Positions 49,996 to 61,880 of a stretch of DNA of 64,000 nucleotides are shown here, one piece after another. A model generated the notes under the pieces. It did not search any database and was not told the origin of the DNA. It saw only the letters and a list, made by a program, of their open reading frames with translations. Made by a program: the position numbers and the translations under genes. How positions within the stretch are numbered: position 1 is the first letter of the stretch; every line of letters starts with the position of its first letter. Source of the DNA: Zonotrichia leucophrys gambelii (lineage: Eukaryota; Chordata; Aves; Passeriformes; Passerellidae); the NCBI RefSeq assembly GCF_028769735.1, contig NC_088171.1:94348912-94412911 (forward strand). The letters run 5' to 3'.

Positions 49996-52845
49996 ATGTC
50001 TTGATTAGCTTTCCTGACGAGGGCTTTGGCTTCAAAGTGACACAGGGGTATCGAAAAACAACCTCAGTGGGGAGCACCAGGTGTATGGTCACCTTGCTAT
50101 GTTTTCAAATGATTCCTTATACTGTATTTTCTATGCTAAATGGTTTTGACCTTGCTAGACAACTGGTTCTGCCCAAGTTCAGGTAGGAGAGTGAACAGCT
50201 CTCACTTCACCTCCTTACCTTAGTGGCAGTAAAGTGTGTAATAAAAGCTGAAAAAAACCAGCTGAACCCCCAGACACAACATAATGAAGTACATATGCAA
50301 CAAGACACCAGGTATGCATACAATGAATCAGTTCCTTACATGTTTTCCTCAAATGGGGATACTGTGAGCTTACTGTATTCTTTTTCAAACATGAAAACTG
50401 CCTGTGAGATAATTCAGAGTACCTAAATGCATTGCACAGAATAGAAATATAAGGGACCAATCAAATATACCTGGTCCTTTCCAAACCAGCCCTATACAGC
50501 TATTTGAAATGCTTATATACATATTTTTGTGTGGTCATTTGTTTGTTTATGTGCATGCTCATGTGTCTTTAGCAGCCCTGTAGAAGGATAGGCTTTTTCT
50601 TTAAAAAACTCACTTGTAAGCTTGCACTTAATTTATCGTGTTCCTGTATTACTGTGACTTTTTTTACAAAACCTCATAGCTTATAAATTACCATAAGATT
50701 AAACCAGATATTGCTAATGTATTTTAAACAGTTGTTAAATTACCAAAGTTGGTTGATCCCTTCCTTGAAATTTGCTGATCCTAACTTTAAATGGCTCCTA
50801 GGTTATTATTTATATCTTTTAAATCTTTTATAGCAGTACACGGGTGCTTTTATGAAACCTGGCATAACATATTCTAAGAACAAAAGCATATTTATGCAAG
50901 TAGCACTGGGAGCTGAGTTGGCAGGTGTTTGCCACAAAGTCTTAACCCCTAAGCATTAGTAGTAGGCATCAAGTGCATCCTCAAAAGGTTGTGAGAGTCT
51001 CTGTTTCTACAGAGAAACTGTTCAGGTCCAAAATGTTTTTAACTGGAAAGAATGACTGGACTTGTGCTATCATCAAGTTATTTCTGGGCTACAGAAAGAA
51101 ATGCGGATTTAGGAATAACATTTGCAACAAATACCATAAACAGAAAATCAAGACAGTTGTGGTGTTCAGGGCTTCTTCGAGAAACTGCAAGCTTATATAG
51201 CTCATGAGAGAGACAGGCAGAACTGTTCTTGGGAAGAAAGCAGTCTCAGATGTATAAAGGAGCAGGCAAGGCCATAGTCTGTCCTCTTGCACAAACCAGA
51301 CAGGAAAACTGTCCAGCTGGAGGAGATCCAGGGCTGCCCTGCATGAAGAGGGGTAGCAGAGGAAGAAAACCCTGCAAAAAGAAAAGGACTTAATCTAGAA
51401 CAAGGGTCAGTCATCTTCAGTTAAGGTAGTGAAATCTCACACAGGACTCCAGACTTTTCCTTGGCTTCTGCTAAAGCCAATGCTTTGCATGAATCTGCTG
51501 GAGAATGTCGGCAAAGAATGACAGTAACTGAGAGTAGGGTAAGATGTGGCTGGAGATCTCCTTTCAGCTTGTAGGCAAAAAACATGTTGGGTCCTTCAGC
51601 TTCTTCTATATGGGAGCACAATCCATGGTTCAACATGCTTATCAAAGATAAGCAGCAAGACCTTTCAATAAAAATACTTTCATTGAAATATGTCATTTCA
51701 CTGAAATCACACTTTGGAGTCAGAAAGTATAGAATTCTTTCAATTCAAGAAGATTTTGTTAGGAAAAGTTCCTGGCTCCAGAACTTCACTTTAGAAATGC
51801 CAACGCCCCCATGAGCCCCCTGATCTGGTGTTCATAGGCTGCACCAGTGAAGTGAGAAACGTTAATTAAGCCCCTGCTCTCACTGAATGAAATCAGGGTA
51901 TAGTCACCTTCTGTGACTCAGAGGACAGGCTCACACTTCAATGCTCAGCTCTGGAGAGAAATGTTTGCTGCGGAGTTGCTGTGAGACTTCCTTGGAGAAG
52001 GTAGGCAGCATTGCATTGACCCTGCAGTATGGCAAGGGAGACTATGGGCTGGAGTCAGCACAGCCACTTCTTGGCTGAATACTGAAACTGGAGAGTGTGG
52101 AGGTGGTAAGAGGTCTTTTTTTGTTTTGTTGTGTTGTGGTTGGGTTTTTTTGGTGATTCGTGTGGGATTTGTTTTTTTGCTTCGTATGTTTTTTTGAATT
52201 TTCAAAGAAAAACTTCAGAATTTTTGTAAGGAGAGGAAATTTTCCTATTCTTACAGTTACTTACTAGTAAGTGGTAATGTGGTATGTTAAGGGGCTAAAC
52301 AAAGTGTTCACACATGTATGAGATGTGTTAGTGTTTTTCTCTGAAAATGGGGCTTCCGGTGTGTTGATAGAGGCTTCTCAAAAGGGCTTTATTAGGCTTT
52401 ACTTGCATGGAACTGGCATGGAATTGTAGTTCTCCACAAGCCATTCATCTCATACTTTTCCTGCAAATCTCTTCACTGATGGCATTCAAAATTCCCAAGA
52501 ATCCTGCTCTGTTCTATGACTAACATTCTCTCAGGGAAAGGTTCTATTTTAGTCTTATTTGAATTTTTTTTCTATGAGGAAGTATAACTGTTAGTTAATA
52601 TTCACTGCAATTATACCAAGAAAAATACTTATTAAAAACCTCTCTTGTAGTTCCAGGTTTCAGTCACCTACTTTTTCTTTCATATGTCTGCCATCATTCA
52701 TATATAAAATATCAGCCATACTAAGAAAAGATATGAAAGACCTGCTTTTTATGGCTATGATTTTTACTGCAGTAAAAATTCCTGCATGTGTAATTTTACT
52801 AGCTTCCATAAGAGTATTCAGGCAGATAACTTCATACAGAGTATT
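49996..52845. other. Unique AT-rich sequence, nothing recognised
   Basis: No gene, RNA or interspersed repeat is recognised. A T- and G-rich low-complexity patch lies at about 52117-52200. Confidence 0.45.
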
Positions 52846-53000
52846 GCATGCAGTTCTGGTGTCTCATTTAAAAAAAGTGAATATGGATTTCAGAGGAAGG
52901 CTACTAGGGTGGTTGGGAGCATGAAAAGCATGTGGAATGAGAGGAAGCCAGAAGAGCTTGGTTTGCTTGGCCTTCACATAGAGCTCAAGAAATTAGTTTC
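52846..53000 (+). mobile_element. Internal CR1 LINE fragment (reverse-transcriptase C-terminus)
   Basis: The plus strand reads GCATGCAGTTCTGGTGTC, then FQRKATRVV-type coding (from TTTCAGAGGAAGGCTAC) and PEELGLLGL. This matches the CR1 segment that runs C.QFW.P...KD...LERVQRRATRMI...ERL.ELGLFSLE. It is truncated on both sides and is moderately diverged. The neighbouring 3' sequence up to about 53250 may include further, less clear, remnants. It is the same part of CR1 that is preserved in antisense in the 27-kb copy. Confidence 0.75.
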
Positions 53001-53378
53001 CTGGGTGAAGGAGGACAAACATCAATAAGGATGATAAGCTGTTTAAGTACGATTATCAGTGTGCAAAGAGAAAAAAAGGAATGGGAAGAAATTGAGCCTA
53101 GAAACTGAAGGAGAAGTCCTGGACTTGTGAAAGACTGTTCTACTCTGAATGCTGGGAACAGTGCTGTGCATTTAGAGCAAGCCTGTTAGAGGGAGAGGCT
53201 TGTCCTTGCCCCAGGAGGCTCCCTTGGGAGTGCTCCAGTGAGCCCAGTGACAGACCTAGACACATGTTGTGGGTTAACCCTGGTGAGAAACTCAGTCCCA
53301 CACAGCTGCTTCCTCACATCACCTCCTCCTGGGATGGAGGTTGGGAACAGAAGAGTACAAGTGTGAAATTTTTTTTAA

Positions 53379-53402
53379 TTAAACTGTGAGTTCACAGTTT
53401 AA
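53379..53402. repeat. Near-perfect palindrome, 11-bp arms with 2-bp centre
   Basis: TTAAACTGTGA at 53379-53389 is the exact reverse complement of TCACAGTTTAA at 53392-53402. It sits inside the LTR, just before the A-rich tract. The LTR family itself has only one of these arms (its CAGTTTAAT-type motif), so the other arm is a copy-specific inverted duplication. Confidence 0.85.
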
Positions 53403-53405
53403 GTT

Positions 53406-53493
53406 AAAAAAAAAAAAAAAACAAAAAACAAACAAACAAACAAAAAAAAACAAAACAGAAGAAGCAAAGAAAAGCAAAACAAGAAAAACAAAG
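53406..53493. repeat. A-rich (AAAC)n tract inside the LTR
   Basis: A run of 15 A residues is followed by AAAC-type units and then AAGAA/AAGCAAA-type degenerate units. It interrupts the LTR and accounts for the Phe- and Cys-rich frames on the minus strand. Confidence 0.9.
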
Positions 53494-53851
53494 GATGCAA
53501 ATTGACCCACAGTTGTTCTCTGCCAGCTGACCAATACCCAGGCAGTTCCTGAGCAATTGCAGCCCTGGAAAACTTCTTCCCCAGCTTTTATTGCTGAGCA
53601 CAAGGCCATATGGCATGGGGTGTCCCTTTGATCAGCTGGGGAGCTGTCTCTCAACCTCTTGTGCACTCCCACCTGTTCTCTGGTGAGGTGGCATGAGCAG
53701 CAGAAAAGGCCTTGACAGTGTAAGCACTTCTCAGCTATAGCTCACTTTAGTGTTACTGTGTTATCAACTCTTTTTTCATCATAGATGCAAAACAAACACC
53801 ATGCCAGCTAGTATGAAGAAAATTGCCTTTATCCTGGAGAAAACCAGTTCA

Positions 53852-56800
53852 TTATGGATTCCAATGACAGGCCTCTCTTATATTATCTATGTTCTAGGAA
53901 GATAGTGGCTTGAACTGCCCACGTGACCCCTGCAGTTACCAGCACCTACTAATGGTATGTTATAGAGTTTCAGGTGGTTCCTTCCGAGACAACTGGTGTC
54001 CTTTTCAGTACCTTTACACTTTCAACTACACTATGCAAGGGCAATGGAGTTACATTTGTTTTAAACCAAAACTTCCCATTGAGATTGATGGAAAATTGTG
54101 ATTAAAACCGATGACGTAATAAGGCCCCATTTGGCCTATAGAACAGCCTAAACAAAGGCTAGAGGAGTCTTACTTTGGGTTAAATTTATTCCAGTCTCTC
54201 TTCCAGTGGTGGTGCTATGACATAAGAAAGATCTTCTGATTGGATGGCAAAATGCTCCTTGTTAAAAATTCAAAAATTGTTTGCTTCGCAGCTACACTTT
54301 GGAAACTGGTGTATCTCTTGTTTGAGCTCACAAGCCTGTGGGATTGCCTTCAGTCTGAGCTTTGCTTTCCCTCCTTTACCCAAAACCCACCAGGTTTTAT
54401 ATGTCTGTCACTTCATACTCTTCTTGAGCATCCTTCCTACAGGCAATTCTTTCTAGTGTTGACTGGGGTGAATTGGTTTTCTCACTCCTACAGTCTTGAC
54501 TTGATGTGTTTCAGCTTCAGAGAGACTCAAGTGGAAAGAGTTTCTCCCAAATCTTACAGCAGTTTTATTATGCCAGAGGAGAAAGGAAAGCACAAAGTGT
54601 GCTTTTGCCAGGTTGGGACTGGCTGCTGGCGAAGGCAGTGTAGTGATGCCAACAAAGCCTTTCACTTCCAGAAGTGCTCCACTTTCCATTTATACCTGTA
54701 AATGTTCTGCTCTTCAAATCCCAGACTTCTCCCACCTTACACCCCCAGAAAATTTAGAAAAGCACATTTATTGTCTCAGGAATATTTTAGATATTTAGCA
54801 GATAATTTGATTCTCTGAGAAAGGCATTGACTGCTACAGCACAGAGGCCAGACCCTCATTGCAGGCAGACAGGCTCCACTTATTTTCCTGGCTCTTCAGA
54901 TTTACTACTAACACTCTGGCAGACAGTAGTAGTGGATATGATGATGTAGTGTTGGAAATAATCCTGGGTTTTAGTAATACCTACACATTGCCAGACAATT
55001 ATGTCCAAAGAGCCCAGATTTTCTAGAAGTGCTGTTCCACCCCCCCTTCTGTTGGAAACCCTAATTTCCTCCTTGCCCCTCTTCCCTTGCTGTCAGCCCT
55101 ATCACATCTTTTGTGACCAGATCAAGGATGTTTAAATATAGATTCAGAAATTTCTGAGGGAGGAGTAACTCTGGCAAGGCTTTGTGGCCTGAGTGATCTT
55201 ACTAAACTACTGCTGACTATTCAGGATCTCTTCCAATACTAGCTGGTCCTTCTTTAAATTTGCCAATGATTTAGAAATGCAGAAATAAAGCAGTAAACAG
55301 ATGCAATGAAGCTTTTGAGTTTTTTCTGTGCTGAAAAAACCTCTTGCTCCATTTCTTATTCTACCTTTTGCAACTCAATACAGTCTGGGCTCACTTAGTG
55401 AACAAAAAAAGTGCTTTTCTAGACTAGCAGGCTGGGTCCTAAACCAGTCACAGCACATGGCATATCTTCAGGGATATGTGGGAGATCTGGTTTCAAGTAA
55501 AGGCAAAAAGCAGAGCACTCTTTAAATCTGTATTAGAGGTGGATTAGATGAAACTATCCCTTCTTTCCTTTTTCTAAAATTGCCTTGACGCTTTTTTTTC
55601 CTTTTGAATACTCACGGCACTAAAGATGTGAGGAGGTATTTCTAATGACTTGAGCTTTTAGCGTGACCTAGAGTGGTTTTATCCCTCTGTAATTACTTAG
55701 ACAAAGCAAAACAGCACTGAGCGTTAGCATGGCTGTGATGGCCTGGTAGAATTATTAGTGTAGTTGCTGAAATTTGGGGGGAAATCAGAACCTGGTGTGA
55801 TTTCCTGAAGTGCTCACACGTGGTCAGCTCCTCTCCTGTATGAAGTACGAGCACCGATCCTGTGTAACCACTTCAATCACTTTTATATCCTCAAAATGAG
55901 TTTAAGCACTTCTTAAGCCTTGCTCCTGGCCTCATGTTCAAGAGTGGATTTCAATCCTTGGCAGTTTTAAGTAACTTAAGCAAGTTTTAGCAAATCAATA
56001 AATTATAACTTCTGTTTTCTTCAGAGAGTGGACTGCAGCAGATCTTGCAGATGGACACCATTGTGTAAGAGTAGGCCTTGGCTGCACCTACAATGGCTAA
56101 AATCATATTAATTTTGGTAGTATTTGATAAGAGACAAAAATCAACAGCCAGACTGATATAAATAACAGAAAAGCATGCCTAACAAAAAAGAAGACCTAAG
56201 AGCTGAGGCAAAATGCATTAGACTTCTTAAATAGGAAAATTCAATACCGTGGTTGTCATTACCACAGGACACTTTCACCCATGAAAGCAGAAAATGTGTA
56301 TATGTAATTGTGTAACCGTCTAAGATGCATATAGCTCTGTAATATGGAGAAATATAGAAATAGTTTTAAGAGACTGATTGTCTTTCAGTGTATGAAAATA
56401 ATGTTAAGAATTACTTAAAACCCTTTATGGGGTTAGTTATCTTTTGGAATAACTAAAAGTCCATTAGTGACTACATGCTATACATTGTATTAAATCAGCT
56501 CTCTTCTTCTCTAAAATTTGCCTTATCTTTTTTTTCCTAGGGCAAAATTCATCCCTAGGCAAAGTATATGCATGCAATGTTGAGTCTACCATTTAATATA
56601 ACATCCATAACTCAGTACAAAAAGCTGTGCATATGGCCTTGATAACTATCTACAGTGCACTGAATTTTCCTTTTGCATACTGATCCAAGGTGAATGACTG
56701 TGTCTCATCAACATTTTATTCCTCAGTGCTTTATTAATAACAAATGAGGGACTCATGAATCCATTCAATTAATTAATTTCTTCTTGGTCTCCTTTTCTTG

Positions 56801-59800
56801 CTTAACAGGTTGATCTGTCTCCAAAATGCACATTTTCTGCATTCCCATTGGACTAATGACATTTAGATGATTTTTTTTTACTTTGGAATACAGCCATCCA
56901 ACTTAAAAGTAAAAAGAGACATTGTACATTTGAAGACAGTGCTAATGCCATTCCCTGCCGGTAAGTCCTGCTGCTCTGAAAATGAACAAGGTTGGGATCT
57001 GCCTTCCTTTGAGGTTATTAGACCAGGCATATCACTGACACGCATGGAGACACTTCCCTTCATCTATCTTGACTTGTATGGAACTTTATTTAGGTTTTGA
57101 TTCAAATAACCATTTTTTTTTCCAACCAATTTAGGGGTTATAATATCCGCTATTGACCTTCTATTACAACCTGTGAACCATTCTGTTTAATGTGAAATTA
57201 CATCATGTAAGAAATTCCTTTTTGTCCATTATCTTGGTCACTGACTTGACAGGGCTCTCAGAGAGTCATGGGAGTATAAATCAAAGATGGGACTAAGAAG
57301 TGGGGAACTCAGGAGTAATAGGCATGAGACTAACACACTGATTCCTCCTGTTCCTAAGGCCAAAGCAAGAGGGCAGTGAAGAATGGACATTAGGTGTTTC
57401 TTCCTGGCACTGTGTCAAGTGCAGAATATTTTATGCAAATGAAATATCCTGTTCCGAGAAATAATAGATCTGTAGTGATTTCATTCCCATGTTAGAGCAA
57501 GGTTTACATTGAAAAGATGGGTTGGACATAACTACTACTACTTGTTGAGCACAAAAGGATTATCAAGAAGAAATTAATTGTGTGGCATTAGCTAATAGGA
57601 TGCAACACACACATGAAAGGGAGGTCACGGATAAAAAATTTCATTGATCATAATTGATTATTGTGATTTGCTTAACTGGACTTGGAAAATATGGGAGAGA
57701 GTGAATGTCAGAGTGGGGAAGGTAGAAGTCAAGGATGAAGGATATACCATATCTTGCATATGTTATTCCTTATCCTGGGTAATGTCTTAGGCCAGCAATA
57801 GTGTTCCTCCCTTATAACAGAAAGCTCAGCAAATCATTGCAAAGGTGGATGAAGGTAAAATCAGTGCCAGTAAATAGGATTCTGAATGAAAGATGAGGAG
57901 TAGAGCATCACAGTGAATCCCTTGGAAACTTAAGGGTCTTTATGCAGTGAAATGCAGTTCAGTGAGTCCTTGGATATCTCCATGAAAAACTGGATACACT
58001 TATTCCAGTTTCAGATGTTTTGAAGTACAGTGTTTCAGATATTTCTTTTGGGGTGGAATCTTATGCTTTTTTTCCCTGTTGATTTGGAGTTCAGTTTTTT
58101 ACCATATTGCATGTGTGGATGGGTTGCAAGTAGTGCTTTGACTTGGTTTCATGAATGACCTTTTCAATACTGTCCTTAGGCCAAAGTATGAATTTAGGAA
58201 GTTCAAAAGAATGATGAAGGGAAGATTTTGCAAAAATCCATCTGAGTGTCCTTATCTATTCCTAAGCTTTGCTACAGGCCAGATAATATGGGACTTTCTC
58301 CTAAAATTAGAGGAAACCATCAAGCCACAGTTGCTTGGAAAGAAACCCATCTTTCTATGGGCTTTCCTCTTTGTCTTTTCTGCAGCTTTGCTTAGCACGC
58401 TTCTTGATGCATCCATGTCCCATGGGGGGTGCTGTTCTTGAAGCATGACCTGTACTGTGTTTTCATTGACACAGATAAGAAACTCAGGAGAGTCAAGGGG
58501 TCAGCACTTCATCAGGTGGTATAAGCAGTGACAACAACATTTCTACTGCTGACCCTCATGGCAGCACAGTGTGTTTTTAGTAGAATAAATGGCACTGCAG
58601 AGAGACTTAGTGCAACTGGACTACAGACCTTCTGCCAGTCAGTGATTCCTCTCAGAATCATATATAAAGTAGCATATAACTAACAACAGACTACTATATT
58701 GTTGCCTAACCCTGCTTTGAATATAGCGGAAGACCTCCCCTTCTTGTGGAAACAGTTCTGTTCTTTTATTTGGAAGGAAATTGGGTTTGGGAGGTTGTTT
58801 ACTTGTACTTTTCCTTACCCTCGGAACACTGCAGTGAACTGTTCTTACATTATTTTCCTTAGCAAGGGAAAGAAGTTGAATTTGTCAAAGATGGCTTCTG
58901 TTTCCCTTCTCCTCCCCATTGCTGCTGTGGTTGATTCCAGTTTCTCTCCCAGCACTGGCCTGCCTGCTCTCAGGTACATCCACTTCATTGCAGAGAGTGA
59001 TTCAGCTGCCTGACTGAACTGAATTCCTTCACTCTTCCTTGTTAGTTTCGCATACAGTCTTAGAAATCCAGTGCATAAATCACATTTTGGATACAAATCA
59101 AAACATGTGATTAATACCTAGACATTTATGGCCATATAATGTTGCACCACAGTTAACAAGTAACATTTGGCTATGGGGTCTGTGCACCTGCTAAGCTGTA
59201 ATGTGCTGCTAATGTTTTAATGAAGGATCTCAGGGAAAAAAATACCTCTCTAAGCCAGAGGTAAAGCTTGTGCTCCTGGAATGCACATATGTGGATAGGA
59301 GAGTTGACTGACTGGGAATACAGCCATTTGTTTTCCCAAATTACAAATAATAATTAATAAATAAAATGTTTTCTCATGGCCGTAAGCAGGGAGTTGAGAG
59401 AATCACTTGGCAAACAACTGATATTTAAGCTGTGATTTGTTGAGAATATTTGCACAGTACTCTAGAACAGTGGTCCCCAGAGGAGCAACTTGCATTTTGT
59501 GGACAGGTTTGCTCTCTCTGTTGGCCTTGGTTTTAAGTTTTTAATTTACTGTATCAAGAGGCAATATCAGAAAGTCTTGTGGGCAACATGTTGCACATAT
59601 GAAACAAAGATTGTGAACTGTGACTTTCTAGTGATGTACCAATTTTATTGATATTATGACAGCTTTTGCAGCCTGAAAATGGGAAAAAAACCAGAGGATA
59701 TTTCACTGGGAAACAGAAGGACAATCTTCCATCTTGGTTTGGTGCAGTCTGGATTAAAATATGTTCTTCAGCATTATGATTATAAATTCCAGGGATGCTA

Positions 59801-61852
59801 CCTAGCATGGATGGTTTCTCACTGTGTTGAAAGTAGTGGTTCTCAACAAGAAGTAGGGATGGACCAACACCATTCATTTTTGCAGAAAAACTTCAAAAGT
59901 CATCTCTGCAAGAACTACCTCAAGAAAGCCTCCAGGGAAAACTATTCTCAAATGTTTGTAATGGTGTCTCTGCTTCTTGGAGGCATTTGTCTAACCTCTG
60001 GGATGGTTGGTAACAGTGGCGAGTGGTTGAGCAGAAGATCCCTAGAAGAAGAACCTTGTGTGGTGATTACATCATATAGTACAATTTTTGTGGATGCACG
60101 TGTTCTCTACCTGTCAGTTTATGTAGATGTTTGATACCAGGATGCTGTTTTACTCCTCACAATGACACAGAGAAGATTAGTGAAAGAGATATAAAAGTTT
60201 GCTTTAGAGAAATTTAAATAATGTTGTTGTTATCCTTGCTGCATTTTTCTCAGCATCATACAGTCCTGATCTGGCTGTGACAAATAAGAGATTTGGAAGT
60301 TTTTCCCAACCTGATCCCAGCTAAAATAAAAATAAATTAATAAATAAAATTTTATAACATTTTAATGTGATAATTGCTGAGATTTGTCAAAATTAATGTT
60401 TTCTCCCTTCACAAACTCTTTCTTGCTTTGATTAATAGTCATTTTACAAAGAGAAATATTTTTTAGTAACTGATTCTTCAATTAATTTTTTCCGTTCTGA
60501 TCTTCCTTGTAAGCATGCTCTCTGCTTGTCTGTTCCCATGGTTGAGAATAATTTGTTGTGTATTCTCTGAAAGCTGTCCAGATTGGTTCTAAGTTAATCA
60601 GATGGCGTGTTGTGAGACTGCCTTTAGGCACTCAACTGTTGCTAGTCTGGAACAGGATTAGATTTTCTAACTCAGCTTCTTGAAAACTTAATTTTCCCTT
60701 AGTTTTTTATTCAATCAGTAGAAAAGGAATCCAAAGGACTTTTTTTAATGGAAAGCCTTTCAGATTAAAATAAAACCACTTTGATTGAGAAAATATCTAT
60801 TGGCTGCCTTTGCAGGTGAATATGAGTGAAATAACTTGGGAGTGCCTCTGCCCTGCAGAGTTAATTGCAAGGTCTGACTCAAGATGGTTCCCAATTGTCT
60901 CCCAGTCACCTACAAAATATCTAGCTTCGAAGTCTTGCAGAGCTTCTAACTGGACAAGCTGCTTCAATGTTGGCTATAAGCTGGGGCTCAGATGTTGTCT
61001 TCATGTGGTGTTGTAGTCCACCCATGTTGCTTGAAAGAATGAAGTTAAACCATGAAATTATTGAAATCCTCCAAAATCTTCTCACAGTTCTCCCATGTAT
61101 CAAGGAGGATACAAAGATCCTCCTGCAATTTATTGGGGAAAGTCCTTGAAGCTTCAGTTCTGCAGCACAGAGAGCAGTGGAGATGCCAGACATCTCAGAG
61201 AACTGGAAGGCATGAGGGGAACTGCCAGATTGGTCTGGCCTCCTAAAATATCCTTAAATTTCACCCAGTCTCTGATGCTGGGAAAAACAGGGCAGGAACC
61301 AGATGTCCCCATGCTCTGTTGAGCCATAGTTGTGATTTCTGCTCTGTGGCACATTTGGACCCCTGTAATTGACATCCACAACAACTGCATTGCTCAAAAA
61401 ATGTGCTTCAGGGCTATGCCAGCAGTTTCACTCTTCAGCTGTGCTCTGAATTCCCTGACTGTAGGCAAGGACTGGAGACTTTTCAGATCTAAACAACTAA
61501 ATGGAATAGGAGACATCGGAGAATTTGGTCTCCTGTTTTAGCAGAGGGCTATAGAAGAAGCATTTCATGCAGCTGTGAGGAGACATGGAATAAAAATCAC
61601 CCCAATTTTTTGTTGCAGGGATCATACTCATTTAATGGCTCAACCATGGGCATTCTAAAAGGCACCAAACAGCAGTCCAAAGGCAGAAATAATACACATG
61701 AGAGGAGAAGAGTCACAAGGCACTGTTGTACAAAGATTCATGGATAAAAACTTGGTGACGTGGAGAGCACTAATTTAATTTTACTATGGCTAATGAATTT
61801 TGTAGAATTTCTGCTTTTATAGAATTTCTGCACTCCACATCCTCCTCTCTTA
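53852..61852. other. Unique AT-rich sequence, no gene recognised
   Basis: About 8 kb without any recognised repeat or exon. Frames of about 150 codons at 54240-54701 and 59679-60134 on the plus strand show no domain, and each is overlapped by frames on the other strand. Patches such as 55590-55830 could be conserved non-coding DNA, which is inference. A short A/T-rich tract lies at 60327-60352. Confidence 0.4.
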
Positions 61853-61880
61853 AAAGAAAAAAGAAAAGGAAAAGAAAAAT
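61853..61880. repeat. Short purine-rich tract
   Basis: AAAGAAAAAAGAAAAGGAAA-type sequence is the only low-complexity feature here. Confidence 0.85.

Larger units (their letters stand above)
53265..53851 (-). mobile_element. LTR of the same avian ERV family as the 33.4-kb copy, inverted
   Basis: The plus strand begins TGTTGTGGGTTAACCC and ends AAAACCAGTTCA, which is the reverse complement of the LTR at 33442-34035 from end to end. Diagnostic shared blocks read in antisense are the TTCTTCCCCAGCTTTTATTG region near 53573-53599 (antisense of the TATA side), GGCCATATGGCATGGGGTG, CTCTTGTGCACTCCCACC, GCAGAAAAGGCCTTGACAG, and CCAGCTAGTATGAAGAAAAT. The part between about 53375 and 53520 has been replaced by a palindrome and an A-rich tract. 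No target duplication is visible, so the ends have decayed or one side has been lost. There are no internal viral genes. Confidence 0.9.

Noticed and set aside
53379..53672. Phe/Cys-rich minus-strand frames that look like a membrane peptide
   Set aside because: They are translations of the complement of an A-rich tract inside an LTR.
59466..59850. CAGTGGTCCCC and AGTGGTTCTCAA motifs resembling hAT-Charlie termini
   Set aside because: Both occur in the same orientation rather than inverted, the internal sequence shows no similarity that I recognise, and no 8-bp target duplication is seen.
59679..60134. 151-codon plus-strand frame
   Set aside because: No recognisable domain, a competing frame on the other strand, and no splice or promoter context.
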